This document shows, in pieces, positions 22,255-33,162 of a stretch of DNA of 64,000 nucleotides. The notes beneath the pieces were generated by a model. The model was not told where the DNA came from, searched no databases, and saw only the letters and a program-made list of their open reading frames with translations. The stretch comes from Miscanthus floridulus. Its lineage: Eukaryota; Streptophyta; Magnoliopsida; Poales; Poaceae. The position numbers were made by a program, and so were the translations under genes. The stretch's first letter is position 1. Each line of letters opens with the position of its first letter. Location of the stretch: assembly GCF_019320115.1 (NCBI RefSeq), contig NC_089593.1, forward strand, positions 14,908,789 to 14,972,788, in the 5' to 3' direction.

Positions 22255-23340
22255 TGCTGTAACCGGAAAGCCGCCAACGTGCTCGGCTCCGTGGGCGCGA
22301 AGGCCGGCATCCTCGTGCTGGCCGTCACGTGGCGGGCCGTGTGCTGTGGGCGGCCGTGTTGGCCGACGTCGGCACATGCCTCCTCGTCGTGCTGCACGAC
22401 ATGATGCCACAACTGGAACGAGGTTCTTTGCCGAGGGCCGGATACGCTCGGCAAAGAGGCCTTTGCCCTCGGCAAAGGCTTTGCCGAGAGTTGCTCTCGG
22501 CAAAGGCCGGTCGGCACAGTACCTCACGGCAAAGGCTACTTTGCCGAGAGCCACATCTCGGGCTCTCGGCAAAGAATTTGCCGAGGGTTAGCTGGCCGTC
22601 GGCAAAAATTTTCGCCGTGACGGCGAGAGGACACGGTAAAGTTGGTCTTTGCCGAGAGCCTTAGCAAGCTCTCGGCAAAGAATTTCCGAATTTTTTTTCC
22701 AAAAAACTTTGCCAAGCGTCTGTCAGAAGAGCTCTCGGCAAAGAATATTGACAATTTTTTTTAGACATTTTTTTGCCGAGAGCTGTGGCTCAGCTCTCGG
22801 CAAAGGCTTCATCTTTGCCGAGGGCTATGGTCATGCGCTCGGCAAAGCTGGGATTCTGTGTGTTCCAGAATTCCCAGCTTTGCCGAGGGCATGACCATAG
22901 CCCTCGGCAAAGCCACAGCCAATTTTATTTTTTTTTTTGTTTTTTGCATTTCCAGTCAACAAATAAACATATATATGACATATATATGACATCCACATCA
23001 CAATAAGCACATCCACATATAATAACCACATCAACATCACATAAATCACATCCACATCACATAGAAGTCTCGAAGTTCGAAGTCATAAACAAATCTTGGC
23101 AACGGGCCTGTTTCCGGTAGTGTGCTGCTGCGGGAGCCAGGCACGGGCAAGCAGAGGGGTGGGGCACCCAAGGTGTGCCGCGCGACGGTGAGGTCGCTGG
23201 CGATGAGGTCCCAGCTCGTCGGAGCATCGAACGGCGCCACGGCTGAGAGCGCTCAGCATGGACCAAGCGGTGTGACTAAAGCAGGCTACCATGTGAGAAT
23301 CCAAGTGAGCCGTTTGAGTAGGAGCACGCAACAGTGGTAA
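22255..23340 (+). pseudogene. P1B-type heavy-metal ATPase, last-exon fragment
   Basis: Before the insertion at 22408 the reading frame gives ANVLGSVGAKAGILVLAV. After a 1-bp frameshift near 22334 it gives GRVLWAAVLADVGTCLLVVL, followed by HDMM. After the 715-bp CACTA insertion the same frame resumes at 23126 with LLREPGTGKQRGGA. This order is the C-terminal membrane-helix region and start of the cytosolic tail of plant Zn/Cd P1B-ATPases (HMA2/HMA3/HMA4 type). The frame closes at 23338. No upstream exons with the phosphorylation or metal-binding motifs are present, so it is an isolated, doubly broken remnant, not a working transporter. Confidence 0.8.
22408..23122. mobile_element. non-autonomous CACTA element (715 bp)
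   Basis: The left end is CACAACTGGAACGAGG at 22408. The right end, read inverted, is CACTACCGGAAACAGG at 23122. A perfect 3-bp duplication TGC flanks it (22405-22407 and 23123-23125). The interior is mainly a subterminal array of CTTTGCCGAGAGC/GCTCTCGGCAAAG repeats (to about 22915) and an AT-rich tail. No protein is encoded, so it depends on a transposase made elsewhere. The repeat consensus differs from element A (GAGAGC instead of GAGTGC), so it belongs to another subfamily. Confidence 0.9.
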
Positions 23341-24539
23341 TCGACATACTGGCACCGTTCGCTGACGCTGAGCATCCTCGGGCGACGACGACCAGATGTT
23401 GCAGCGTCACCGGCGGACCATATGCTGCTCCCACCAGGGTGACTACCGTGGACTGCGCGCCACGAGGATGTGTGGCGGCAAGGCAAAGGAAAAAGCCGCG
23501 TGAGCGCAAGGACGAGCTGCAGCAGCAATGGAGGTGGAGGAGCTGTGCGTGATTCTCCTAAGAAGGCAGGGCAATTACCAATTTACCCATAACCAAAAAA
23601 TAATAAAATAAAAAAGAAATCTAGTCCCGCATATTTTGGTACTTTTTTGGTACTATCTCCACTTATTTAGTACCTTAGGTACTTTCACCTTGGTACCTCC
23701 TTTTTTCCACCGTCCGATCTCGTCTAATGGATGGCTCATATTTTTTCCAACCACTAGATGAGTGCCCGTGCGTTGCGACGGGTGCAACATAAATTGAATG
23801 AGATATTTGTTAGCCAAGTCAAAATCAAGAATATATCAATTCAATTTTTTATATGTATTATACCATGATAATGTCTAGAAACACATTCATTATCGTAATG
23901 AATCTGAAATAAAAACTAGGCTTGGAGCTTGTTGTCTGAAAGTTACGACAAACATCAGTTGCCTCAAAGGGCTGAAAATTTATTGCTAGGCATCGAATTG
24001 AATTTATCCATGCTCTGCCTTGCCCAAAACATGTATACTCGGACTTACAATATCCTAACCCGCATGAGGCATGGCAACAATTCATTTTTTGGAAAAAAAA
24101 GTATTTGTTGTCAACACGCAACGCGAAGTGTCTCCACGAGATTTGGATCACGATCATGATCATTGCATGGTGATATTCCAATAAATTTCTTTCTCTTCCC
24201 ATAATTCTCTTTCCGTTTTATTCCATTTTATTTACTTGCCTTCCAGTGTCTCCATGCGGTGATTATTTGTCAGCCGGTGATTCCGTGAGTTTTATTCTAT
24301 TTTATTTACTTGCCTTCCAGTGTCTCAATGCGGTGATTATTTGCCCGCCGGATATAGATCGCATGAGTGTTTTGGTCCTACCGGATAGATGTTGACAATC
24401 CACATGTTTTAGCCGTAGAGTTTGTAAAATTTCTCTTCGTTTAAAGGTTTAGGCTCACCCTTTTTTTAGGGAGCCCCCAGTCCATCAGCTAAGCATTACT
24501 ATCAGGAGTTAACGTGATTACTTGACAGTTCTCGTAACC
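23341..24539. repeat. intergenic DNA with 74-bp tandem duplication
   Basis: No gene is recognised. A 74-bp unit containing ACTTGCCTTCCAGTGTCT and ATGCGGTGATTATTTG occurs twice in tandem (about 24217-24355). Near 23760 the text GAGTGCCCGTGCGTTGCGACGG resembles a sequence often seen at grass Helitron ends, but no matching 3' hairpin-CTRR end was found, so no Helitron is called. Confidence 0.5.
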
Positions 24540-26400
24540 ATAGATGCATATCTTGGCTCGAATCCATACAAAATCTAGAACACATTACTCAAACTGCTCA
24601 CGAACTCGCTAAGTAGGACCATAGGTACGATTGTTTCATGATTGATCTTTGCATGTCTCTAAGAGGTACAATAGAGATGAATCAAGCCGCAACTTTGGGC
24701 TAGATGAGACGTGATCGTGCAGCGCAAATACGAAATATGTAGCATATCCACATGCACCCTGGGATGAATTGTGCCCTCATTCTGGACAAGATTCATTGTG
24801 CTACTATATTCGTGTGAAGGAAAGAAACTTTGAATCACAAGCGACCGAAATAAGGCAGCATCAAGTGCGTGCAGTAGATCGATGAGATAGTTTTCATGTA
24901 CCCAAAGCATGTCTAAGACTTTTTTTTAGTTTTTATTATACCCATAGCAATGTCTAAAACTTTTTCTTAAACTCTCGAAATCTTCGTTTAGAGTCATTTA
25001 AATAAAAATCGTTCTCTATATACATATGTTTTCACCCTCTAATAGCTTCTCTATACATTATGCACAGAGTACGCCCCGCTCTTCATCTTTGGCTAGCAGA
25101 AATTAGAAATGTAATAGAGAATGATAATATTTAAATATCAAACTAAATAAGATATTGGAGTGTATTTTTCACCAAAATCTCTATAAAATGAGTTGCTCAC
25201 TGTAGATAATCTACCACTATTTTTTAATAATTATTAATAATGTGGATGCATGTATAGAGTATATGTTACATACATATGATGGGACCGAACCAAGTACGTT
25301 GCACTACTAATCGAGACAATAAATTTATCTCAAAAGAATACAACTCTAGCATAGTTTTAAATCAAATTATCTAAAATTTGACTAAAATAATTTATAAAAG
25401 AATACAAATATTTATTATACCAAATAAGCTTTTCACTATATTCACCATCATGTAATATATTTTCATGATATACATATTTGGAGTAAAAATATTGGTACTC
25501 TTTTCTATAAATTCATCAGTTTGACTAACGAAAAATTTGAAGTTGTATTATTTTTTGTAGAGAGGCAGTGATACATAGAGACTTCTAGTTGCTTCTACTT
25601 TGGTCTATTCTTTGGTTAATTATGTAGTACTCTTCTGAGATATAATGAATTGCCTCATCTAAAAGAAAAATAAAATCCCTTAGGCTAAATTGTAGCGCAA
25701 CTTAAAAGGATGCAATTCAAGAGGGATTAAAATGGTACTCCCTGTGTTCCAAATTATAGTTCGTTTTGGCTTTTCTAGATACAAAACGTATACTATATAT
25801 TTAGACATAACTTATATCTAGGCGTATAGCAAAAGCTATATACCTCGAAAACCTTAAAACAGCCAATAATTTAATACCGAGGGAGTAGTTAGTCATAGTT
25901 CCCACCACATCATGGCAACAACCATGGTTCCTCTGTAATATATCTTTGATTCTGTGGCAGATCGATTATTATTGGCATTCCAATGGTTAGATCATATATA
26001 GTATTGATTTCTTTCATATAAATTTCAAGTTTGTATTTTGTTTTTTATGGATAGATACTTGTATAAAAGAATTCTAAGATCTGATGTAATCAAAGGACAG
26101 TTTTGTTTCTCACTCTGCGCCATATGTCGTCATATTTTCGTAAGATGGTGACAAGTGACAACATCTATTTCTTTTTGTTTTCATCTGTTCACACTAATCT
26201 GATTTTATAGGGTGGTTGGTGGTCCTCCTCAATGAGATAGTAGGTGGTGATAATTGCTGCTGCATGCATGTAGCGAGAAGACGCTGCTAGCATCTGCCGT
26301 CTAACGTAAACGTTGACGTGTGTACATACATGTATCTCCTTCTCCTCTACTTCTCTATTATCAAGTACGAAGAAGACGTGTTACACAGAATCATTTTGTA
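24540..26400 (+). repeat. segmental duplication, copy 1
   Basis: This stretch is collinear with 26917-30120. Shared landmarks are AACACATTACTCAAACTGC (24580 and 26959), a stretch with GGGCTAGATGAG and GCGTGATCGTGC, CATCATGTAATATATTTTC, CTTCTACTTTGGTCTATTC, and GGTGATAATTGCTGCTGCATG followed by CATCTGCCGTCTAA. Divergence is high, so the duplication is old. No protein-coding gene is visible in either copy. Confidence 0.75.
25738..25885. mobile_element. Stowaway-like MITE (148 bp)
   Basis: Inverted ends CTCCCTGTGTTCC and (inverted) CTCCCTCGGTATT are flanked by TA on both sides, the Tc1/mariner-type target duplication. The interior is AT-rich and palindromic. It is absent from the other segmental copy. 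Confidence 0.8.
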
Positions 26401-27317
26401 TATACGAGAACTATGAAGCACAGATACACCATTAAAAAAAATCAAGGTGATTGATGTAATTTATGAAATATTAGGGAGCCAAGCAGGTGCCGTGAGAGGT
26501 CACAGGTGAGGCCAATGAGCTAAGCATAGGTTAGGTAGCAGTTAGAATTTTTTAGTGAACAAAACCAACTGGTTCAGATCTCCAGTTCTAGCACAAGTGC
26601 TCGCATTTACAGCTAGCTAGGTATTGGCGGCACCAAACATGCCCATCAAAAGAGACACCCATATGCAATACCGATCGAGCTTGGGTGACTTTGTCATCGT
26701 GCCTGCGCCAAGGTGGCACGCTGCGCCTAGCGCTACTACCACAGAAGAGCCTTCCGACAGTGAGGCTCCCTCCAATGAACCGTTGATGGCTGAGGATGCC
26801 GGTCCATCCGCTGAAGGTCTGATCCATGCTTGAGACTTCCCAGCGAAGTCTCCTATCGCGCCCTTGCTGTGCTCGCTCCTGCAGGATGGGACATTGTTCT
26901 TATTCTTATAGCCAGACATGCGTCTTGGCTCAATGCAGATCCATTAAAAGTCTGGAACACATTACTCAAACTGCCCCAAGAACTCGCTAAAAGAGCTACC
27001 ATTAGAAGTTGTCATTGTTCAGATAGCCACGGAGCCGCCAGTGGCTGGGTAAGTAGCTAGTAGGACCGCAGGTTGTTTCATACATGATTGATCTTTGCAT
27101 GTGTCTCTAGCTAAGAGATTGAATCAAGCCACAACTTGGGCTAGATGAGGCGTGATCGTGCAAAGGAAATGTACCACATGCAACCTGGGACGAATTGTGC
27201 CACCATTCTGAACTAGATTCGTTGTGCTACTGTATTCGTCTGAAGGAAACATAATTGAATCATAAGCGGCCAAAATAAAGGAGCATATATGCAGTAGGTG
27301 AGATAGATTTCACTGTA

Positions 27318-27570
27318 CTCCCTCCATTTCTACGTCATATTATTAGCTTTGTCCTAAGTCAAACATTTGTATCTTTGACCATTGATTTCAAAAAAAAAAA
27401 TTATATAGATTCATGTCATAAGATTTATGTTTTTAGATTCACTATAAGAAATACTATCATAATATATAATTCATATGTTGTGAGACTCTAAGGATTTTTT
27501 TTAAATGATTGGTCAAAGATAGCTATGTTTGACTTAGGACAAAACCAACGTGACATAAAAAAAAACGGAG
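27318..27570. mobile_element. Stowaway MITE (253 bp)
   Basis: It begins CTCCCTCCATTTC and ends ...AAAACGGAG, with TA dinucleotides on both sides (27316-27317 and 27571-27572). Long inverted arms share GTCCTAAGTCAAAC and its complement GTTTGACTTAGGAC. Confidence 0.85.
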
Positions 27571-28107
27571 TACCCATTATGGTAGCCGATGATGTACGAT
27601 TCTCTTTTTTTTTTACAAATTTAGATGCATACTTCTCCCTACTACCTCGGTCTCAAAAGAGTACAACTCTAACATATATAGTTCTAAGTCAAACTACCTT
27701 ACATTTGACAAAATTTAATTTATAAAAGAATACAAACATTTGCCAAATAAGTACGGACTATGTTCATCATCATGTAATATATTTTCATAACATACCCTAT
27801 TTGGAGTAAAAATATTGATACTCTTTTCTATAATTTAATCAAACTTAAGATGTTTTTTTTTCAAGAATACAACTTCACGCGTATTTCATTAAGAAGAAAG
27901 AGTGCCGAAAGAACGGCATACACAATGTAACTACGGGAGAACCCATACTGCCGGTTACAGAACCACGGAGGAAGTGGTTAGGAACCTAAATGACAACAGA
28001 ACAGCAAGAACGGTGGTAAGGAGAGGCCTGTCCACCACTCCCCTAATTGGTTGTACCTGCAAAGTTAAAAACATCAACGCTAGGCTGCCAACATAGGAGG
28101 TGAAGCC

Positions 28108-28371
28108 GCGGTGGCAAAGTATCCACCAAGAGAAGAGACTACGGCGGCAAAGTATCCGCCCGAGCAAAGAGGGGCCATCATGCTCACGGCAGCAAAGCAT
28201 CTGCCAGAGAGGGGGGACCAAGGCGACTTCGCGCGTCAAAGCATCCGCCAACGACGACTTCAGCGGCAAAGCATCCGCCAGAGCAACGACGACGACGACT
28301 TCGGCGGCAAAGCATCCGCCAGAGTAGCAACGACGGCAAAGTATCCGTCAGAAGAGCAGTAGCGGCGAAGT
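28108..28371. repeat. palindromic GGCGGCAAAGCATCCGCC repeat cluster
   Basis: Eight variants of GGCGGCAAAGCATCCGCC are spaced irregularly at about 28110, 28143, 28187, 28231, 28262, 28303, 28333 and 28360. Each can form a five-base GGCGG/CCGCC stem around CAAAGCAT. Irregular spacing argues against simple slippage. Confidence 0.75.
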
Positions 28372-28803
28372 ATGCACTACCAAAAACCGGCGGCTGTAGC
28401 AACATCAAGCAGCTGGACAGACCATTGCGGAGAAGAGCTTGAAGCACCTAGGTACCACGCAGCAAGGAGCGGCTCCGGTGAGAGAAGCGAAAGATGGAGC
28501 AGAGGCACAACCGCAAGAGTGCTCCAACAATGCCTTCCCAAAGGGGAGTGACATCTGTGGACACCACCATCGACGGAAAAGGCACACAAGTGGGGCTTTT
28601 GCCCTGGGGTCACCGTGGCACGCACGATGAACGAAATCTTCAATGATGCCTCCAAGGAGATAGACGACGCTAACTACGCTATCGCCGCTGGCCCAGAGTA
28701 GGCGAGGAGGGTTTTCAACCAGAATCCATTCGCGGGCAGAGCTGGCAACCTGGCAAGCATCCCCACATGCGCTCAGCAGCCCATAGCTCCACCCCAGCGG
28801 ATA

Positions 28804-28804
<1 letters not shown>

Positions 28805-28838
<34 letters not shown>
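28805..28838. repeat. 34-bp poly-G tract
   Basis: An uninterrupted run of G inside the retroposon. Runs of this length are G-quadruplex prone and are also a known place for sequencing or assembly error, so its exact length is doubtful. Confidence 0.9.
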
Positions 28839-28841
<3 letters not shown>

Positions 28842-30187
28842 GCGTGCGAGCGCGAGCCACACTGGCCGCCGACCACCGCAAGCTAGGCCTTAGTCGCCTC
28901 CCGCTCAGCACGCGCCCCCGGGGGCGTGGAACCAGAGTAGGCTGCCCCTGCATGCCGCAGGCGCCGTCACACAAGCCTAGCTAACCGTGGGCGTGTACGC
29001 GTGGTGCAGACCCAGCCGCGGCCACGCCTCTGCCCAGCAGCGGCCCTGGGAGCGTGGGACCATAGCATGTCGTGCGCCGGCCGAGCAGCCACGGGTGCGG
29101 GTGCCACCACCGCGCAGGTGTAGCCTGCCACGGGCGCGGCCATCGCTTCCTCACAGGCCGAGCCAGCCGCGGGCTCGGGAGCCACCGCCACGCCTGCAGA
29201 GGACGCCACCGCCGACCAACACACAGAGGACGACACGGGGACCACCAGCTTCCATAGATCTGCTCCCCTCGCACGGATCCGGCACCTAGGATCCTTATCT
29301 AACCAAATCATGGACGAATCGACGGATTTAGGGTTGAGGAGAGGGAGGAGGCAGTGGTGAGAGAGGAGGAGAGGACGAGGAAGGAAACCTTTTTAAGCCT
29401 CCTCCCCTTGGCCGCCGCCACCACAAATGCGGAGGCGCTGCAGTGGCGGCGGCCGAGCCGGCGACGCGAGGGGGGGGGGGGGGGGGCGCCCGGCCGGGCG
29501 GGTGGGCGCCCTCGGGTCGCCTCCGAGGGAGACGACGCGAGGGAGGGGAAAGTTGCGTGGCCCGCTGAGGGTAACTTAAAATGGTTTGACTTAAGGAAAT
29601 TTTCATAACAGAGGTAGTAATATATAGAGACATTTACCTGCTAGCTTCTACTTTGGTCTATTCTTTTCTTTAATTATGTAACACTCTTCTGTGGTTAATA
29701 AACTGCTTGCTCATCTAAAAGAAAACTGAAGTTGGTTTCAGCTAAATTGTAGTTGAACTTAAAAGCATGCAGTTCAACAGGGAAAAATCAAGATCCTCTT
29801 TTATTCTCTTACGAGTTTACATTTGGTTAATCGAGGGACAGCATTGTTCACTCTGTGCCGCCATATCACTGTCGTCATATATTCGTAAGATGGTGACAAC
29901 CCTTTTTTTTCTTTCTTTTCTTTTTTTTTCATTTATTCACGTGAACCTGACTTTATAGGGTAGTTGGTGGTTCTAATAATGAGATAAGTAGTGGTGATAA
30001 TTGCTGCTGCATGTGGCGACACGACGCTGCGCTATAGCATCTGCCGTCTAATAACGTTAACGTGTACATGTATCTCCTCTTTACGTCTCTATTATTGAGT
30101 TTGAAATTTTATGATCATCTTCTTTCTTCTCTTTCATTATGTCTTTACTGTTAGAAGAGAGCATGTTACCACAACGCCAAGCATATC

Positions 30188-32975
30188 TGTAACACCCTAA
30201 AAATTGTATAATTTTAAAATAGGAGAAAATGATTTAATTATGTATTTTGTGAGCATTTAAATTTAGAAAAATAATAACTTTGTTAAAAATAAAATCAAAT
30301 ATAAGGTTTGCTGTATATTTATTTTGTGATGCTTTGGTTTGATTGAAATTTGCAAAAGAATTGAATTTGAGTTTAAATTGGATTTGAAAATGTGTTAAGC
30401 AAATAGAAAAGGAGTTTTATTTATTTATTTTTCTCCTCTTGAATTTGGCCCGAGCAGCCCTTGCTCCCGCTCGGCGTTCTTTTTACTCACTGGCCCAGCT
30501 CGGTCTGGTTTCAGCATGGCCTGCTTCCCCGCAGCGGCCCAGCAGCTGCCCTCATTCCTCAGCGCGGCCCAGTTTCCCTCTCCCGCGGCCCGCTTCTTTG
30601 TTTCGGCCCAGTCGAGCCGCGCCTGCGCCGTTCCCCTCTTCCGCGCCCTGTGCCACTAACAGCCGGCCCCATGCGTCAGCGGTACTGTTTTTCTACCCTG
30701 GCTCGTCTCCGCCTCGGTTACGACCGCCGCCGCCCCGGAATCCGCTCCGCCTACGCCTTGCCGCCTTGCCGTGTAGCCCAAGGTTCCCCAGGCCTTAAAT
30801 ACCAGCTGCCCGCATCGTGCCACTCCCATCCCAAGCTTCGAAGTCGCAGCCACCTCGCCGAATCGCCGCGCCGCCGCGAAACCTAGCATCGCCGTGTTCG
30901 GCGTCCGCTCCGCCGCATCTCGCGTCGCCTCTGAGCCATTTCTGACCGCGAAAACTACTTGGGTGAGTTCGCCATCGCCTCCTCTTGCTTCCCGACCTCT
31001 TGGTTTACTCTGTCGTGGCCTCTAGGGCCCTAACCATGTGCGCCGACGAGTTTCTTCGCCATCGGCCATGGAAGCCGCCGCGCCGGCACTGTTCTGGTCG
31101 ACCGGATCGCGCTCTCTCCCTCCCTCGTCTAATCTGAGCATTCCAGATTAGATCCAACGGTCCAGGATTCACGATACCCCTTTGGCTGGAAATTTTGCAT
31201 AAGAGCCCCTAAAGTTTGCTGATTTTAAACCCACAGTCCCGGGTTCGAATTCAAAATCTGATTTTATTTATTTTAAATCAAAATTGAGTTCTGTTTATTT
31301 ACAGAAGTGCCGCTGATCTTGTTTTAGCCCTAAAATCTTCGTTTTAACTCTGATTTGATCCGTTCAAGTTGCGTTAGGTTTGTAATTGAGTAATCTACAT
31401 GTTCATACTACTGTTAAGCATATTTTCAACTTTTAAAATTCGAGGTTAGATTTAATTTATTATTTTATTAAAGGAAATCTTGTTTAATTCATAACTTCTT
31501 TATTTTAGCTCCGATTTTTGTGATTTTCACGTCTGTGTGTTCATAGCAAGACGTAGATTTATTTTACAAACTTTTCATCTTGATTTTATGCTGATTGGTA
31601 TAATGTTCTAATCTATAGCTTTTGTTTACTATGCATGATTGCTTCTAGATGCTTGTATGTTGCTGTGAATATCGAGTATAGACGGTGAGCAATTCATGGG
31701 TGATCAAGAGTACTACTTTGACGAGCAGGAACAGCAGGAGCACTTTGTTCAAAGTAAGTATAGCATGGGATTATCCTTTTTTCCTATCAATTTTAATACA
31801 TTTAATTCATATTTCATATGTCACCTTGATAGGGATTCCCTAGTATTGAACTGATACGTTGACTCCTATGGGATATGCATTAGGTAGCTTTGCTAGTGCT
31901 CAACTAAACTATGATCTTGTAACTTGACTAATGGTATATGCAATAAATATTAAAACATGACTTTTCAGCAACTTGGAAATAGGGGGTTGGGGTATTTAGC
32001 TACTTTCTAAATGCTTCAAATTCCTCTCCCTAAGAACTTATCTGCAAGTGATCATCCGAAACTTACAGTACAGCTGTGAGGGCTACATGGCTCTAGCTTT
32101 AGCTCAGTATGAGGACCTTTTCAAGCTTGTTAGTGGTTACCTTTATTGACGTAAGAATGGCTTGACGAATCGGATATAGGACAGCCTCTACTCTTATGTG
32201 TATAGCCGTGATGAAATTGTGCCATTCGACAGGGGGTTCCTATGTCTGTTTGTCGAGTGAATCTAATGGCCCTAACTTGTTAGACGAACCTTTGAAAGGC
32301 TTCATAGTGAACCCTACCTGCTCACCTTGGAAGTATTTTGGGAGTAATTAACCTAGACATATGGGTATCACGACTCACAGTAAAAGTGTACAACCTCTAC
32401 AGAGTTTAAAACTGGTATATCAGACATGCTCACGGTCATGAGCGGCCTTGGAACCCTTATGGAATAGATGATCACTAAGAATTATTCTTTTATTCTATTC
32501 ATTATTCATGTTTACATTGATCATGCGTTTTACTTTGGGATTAAAACAACTTGTTGCTACTCTTATGCTAAAATTGTGACAATTAAAAGCTGAATGCTGT
32601 TAAACTTGGGTCAAGCCTTTTGAGCCTCATGAACAACATGTTACACTTGTTGAGTACGACACGTACTTACGCTTGTTTATTTTCATTATTTGGATAAAAA
32701 TCCCGGATGGGTAACAGATGGCTATGGTAATGACGACTTTCCTGAGGATTACTAGACTTGTGGTTAACCAGTTGACGTCCCTGTGATATAGAGCTTCCGC
32801 GAGAGATTTTTCTTTATACTTTTGCTACATTTATGTGAAGACTATGTCTTATTATTCGTGATGTAATAAACACTTGTGATGATACTATCTATAATTTGTT
32901 GGCTTATGTGTGTGACTGATTCTGGGCGCACATAAGATTATGCATCCCATTTTATCCTTAAAATCGGGTGTGACA
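30188..32975 (+). repeat. 5' LTR of chromovirus B (2,788 bp)
   Basis: Bounded by TGTAACACCC and GGGTGTGACA. It contains a GC-rich U3, a TATA-like CCTTAAATACC at about 30793, an AUG-free leader ending GG|GTGAGT at 30962/30963, and the predicted acidic mini-exons at 31682-31753 and 32718-32755. GC-rich ORFs at 30439-30886 are not conserved in frame with the 3' LTR and are considered spurious. Confidence 0.93.
31682..32755 (+). CDS. predicted spliced acidic mini-ORF inside LTR B
   Basis: Exon 1 (31682-31753, 72 nt) follows a GTATAG acceptor and ends CAAA|GTAAGT. Exon 2 (32718-32755) follows GGTAACAG and ends with TAG. They join to 36 codons, the first split G|AC, running GEQFMGDQEYYFDEQEQQEH and ending GNDDFPEDY. 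An in-frame ATG lies at 31696. The 3' LTR keeps the same frame and stop in exon 2 and most of exon 1, but has a TAA at codon 4, GTG for the ATG and a GC donor. The match in phase, length and acidity to LTR A argues for real coding. Product and role are unknown; no family is recognised. Confidence 0.45.
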
Positions 32976-32978
32976 GAT

Positions 32979-32990
32979 TGGTATCAGAGC
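32979..32990 (+). other. primer-binding site, chromovirus B
   Basis: TGGTATCAGAGC is a perfect match to the 3' end complement of plant initiator-Met tRNA, three bases after the LTR end (32975). Confidence 0.93.
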
Positions 32991-33162
32991 CGTGTTGACT
33001 GTAGGACGCAAGACTAGTTAGCAATGGTCGTTTTATCCTCTTTTGCTTCACTCATTTCATGCTTCCCATCTTACTCTTGTTATTTGCTAAATTTTATGCT
33101 TCTTTTGCCTCACTCTGTTATGAAAATTACTGCTTCTAGTCTGACTAAATCTAATTCTATAG

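Larger units (their letters stand above)
27853..29572 (-). mobile_element. poly-A retroposon, minus strand (LINE-like or retrogene)
   Basis: A poly-T run at 27853-27862 marks the 3' poly-A tail on the minus strand. The adjoining sequence, read on the minus strand, contains TTCTTCTTAATGAAATACGC, typical of plant L1 3' ends. Target duplications AACTTAAGATG (27842-27852) and AACTTAAAATG (29573-29583) differ by one base. The 1.72-kb body is GC-rich, carries a 34-bp G run and a palindromic repeat block, and shows no reverse-transcriptase motif. It is therefore either a non-autonomous LINE relative or a processed retrogene of unknown origin. Confidence 0.7.
26917..30120 (+). repeat. segmental duplication, copy 2 (expanded)
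   Basis: Collinear with 24540-26400 but lengthened by a Stowaway MITE (27318-27570) and a poly-A retroposon (27853-29572). The order of shared blocks is unchanged, so the two copies are direct tandem repeats separated by about 0.5 kb of unrelated DNA (26400-26916). Confidence 0.75.

Noticed and set aside
22408..22920. ORFs in the small CACTA element
   Set aside because: They are translations of the TTTGCCGAGAGC array in several frames.
23755..23800. Helitron terminus
   Set aside because: The GTGCCCGTGCGTTGC-like text is suggestive, but no 3' hairpin with CTRR and A/T insertion site was identified.
26624..26833. Small ORF MAAPNMPIKRD...
   Set aside because: Short, with a long overlapping antisense ORF, no recognisable domain and located between two segmental copies. 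Not enough to call a gene.
30439..30886. GC-rich 119-141 codon ORFs in LTR B
   Set aside because: They lie upstream of the TATA-like box, have biased composition and overlap in different frames; the 3' LTR does not preserve the frame.
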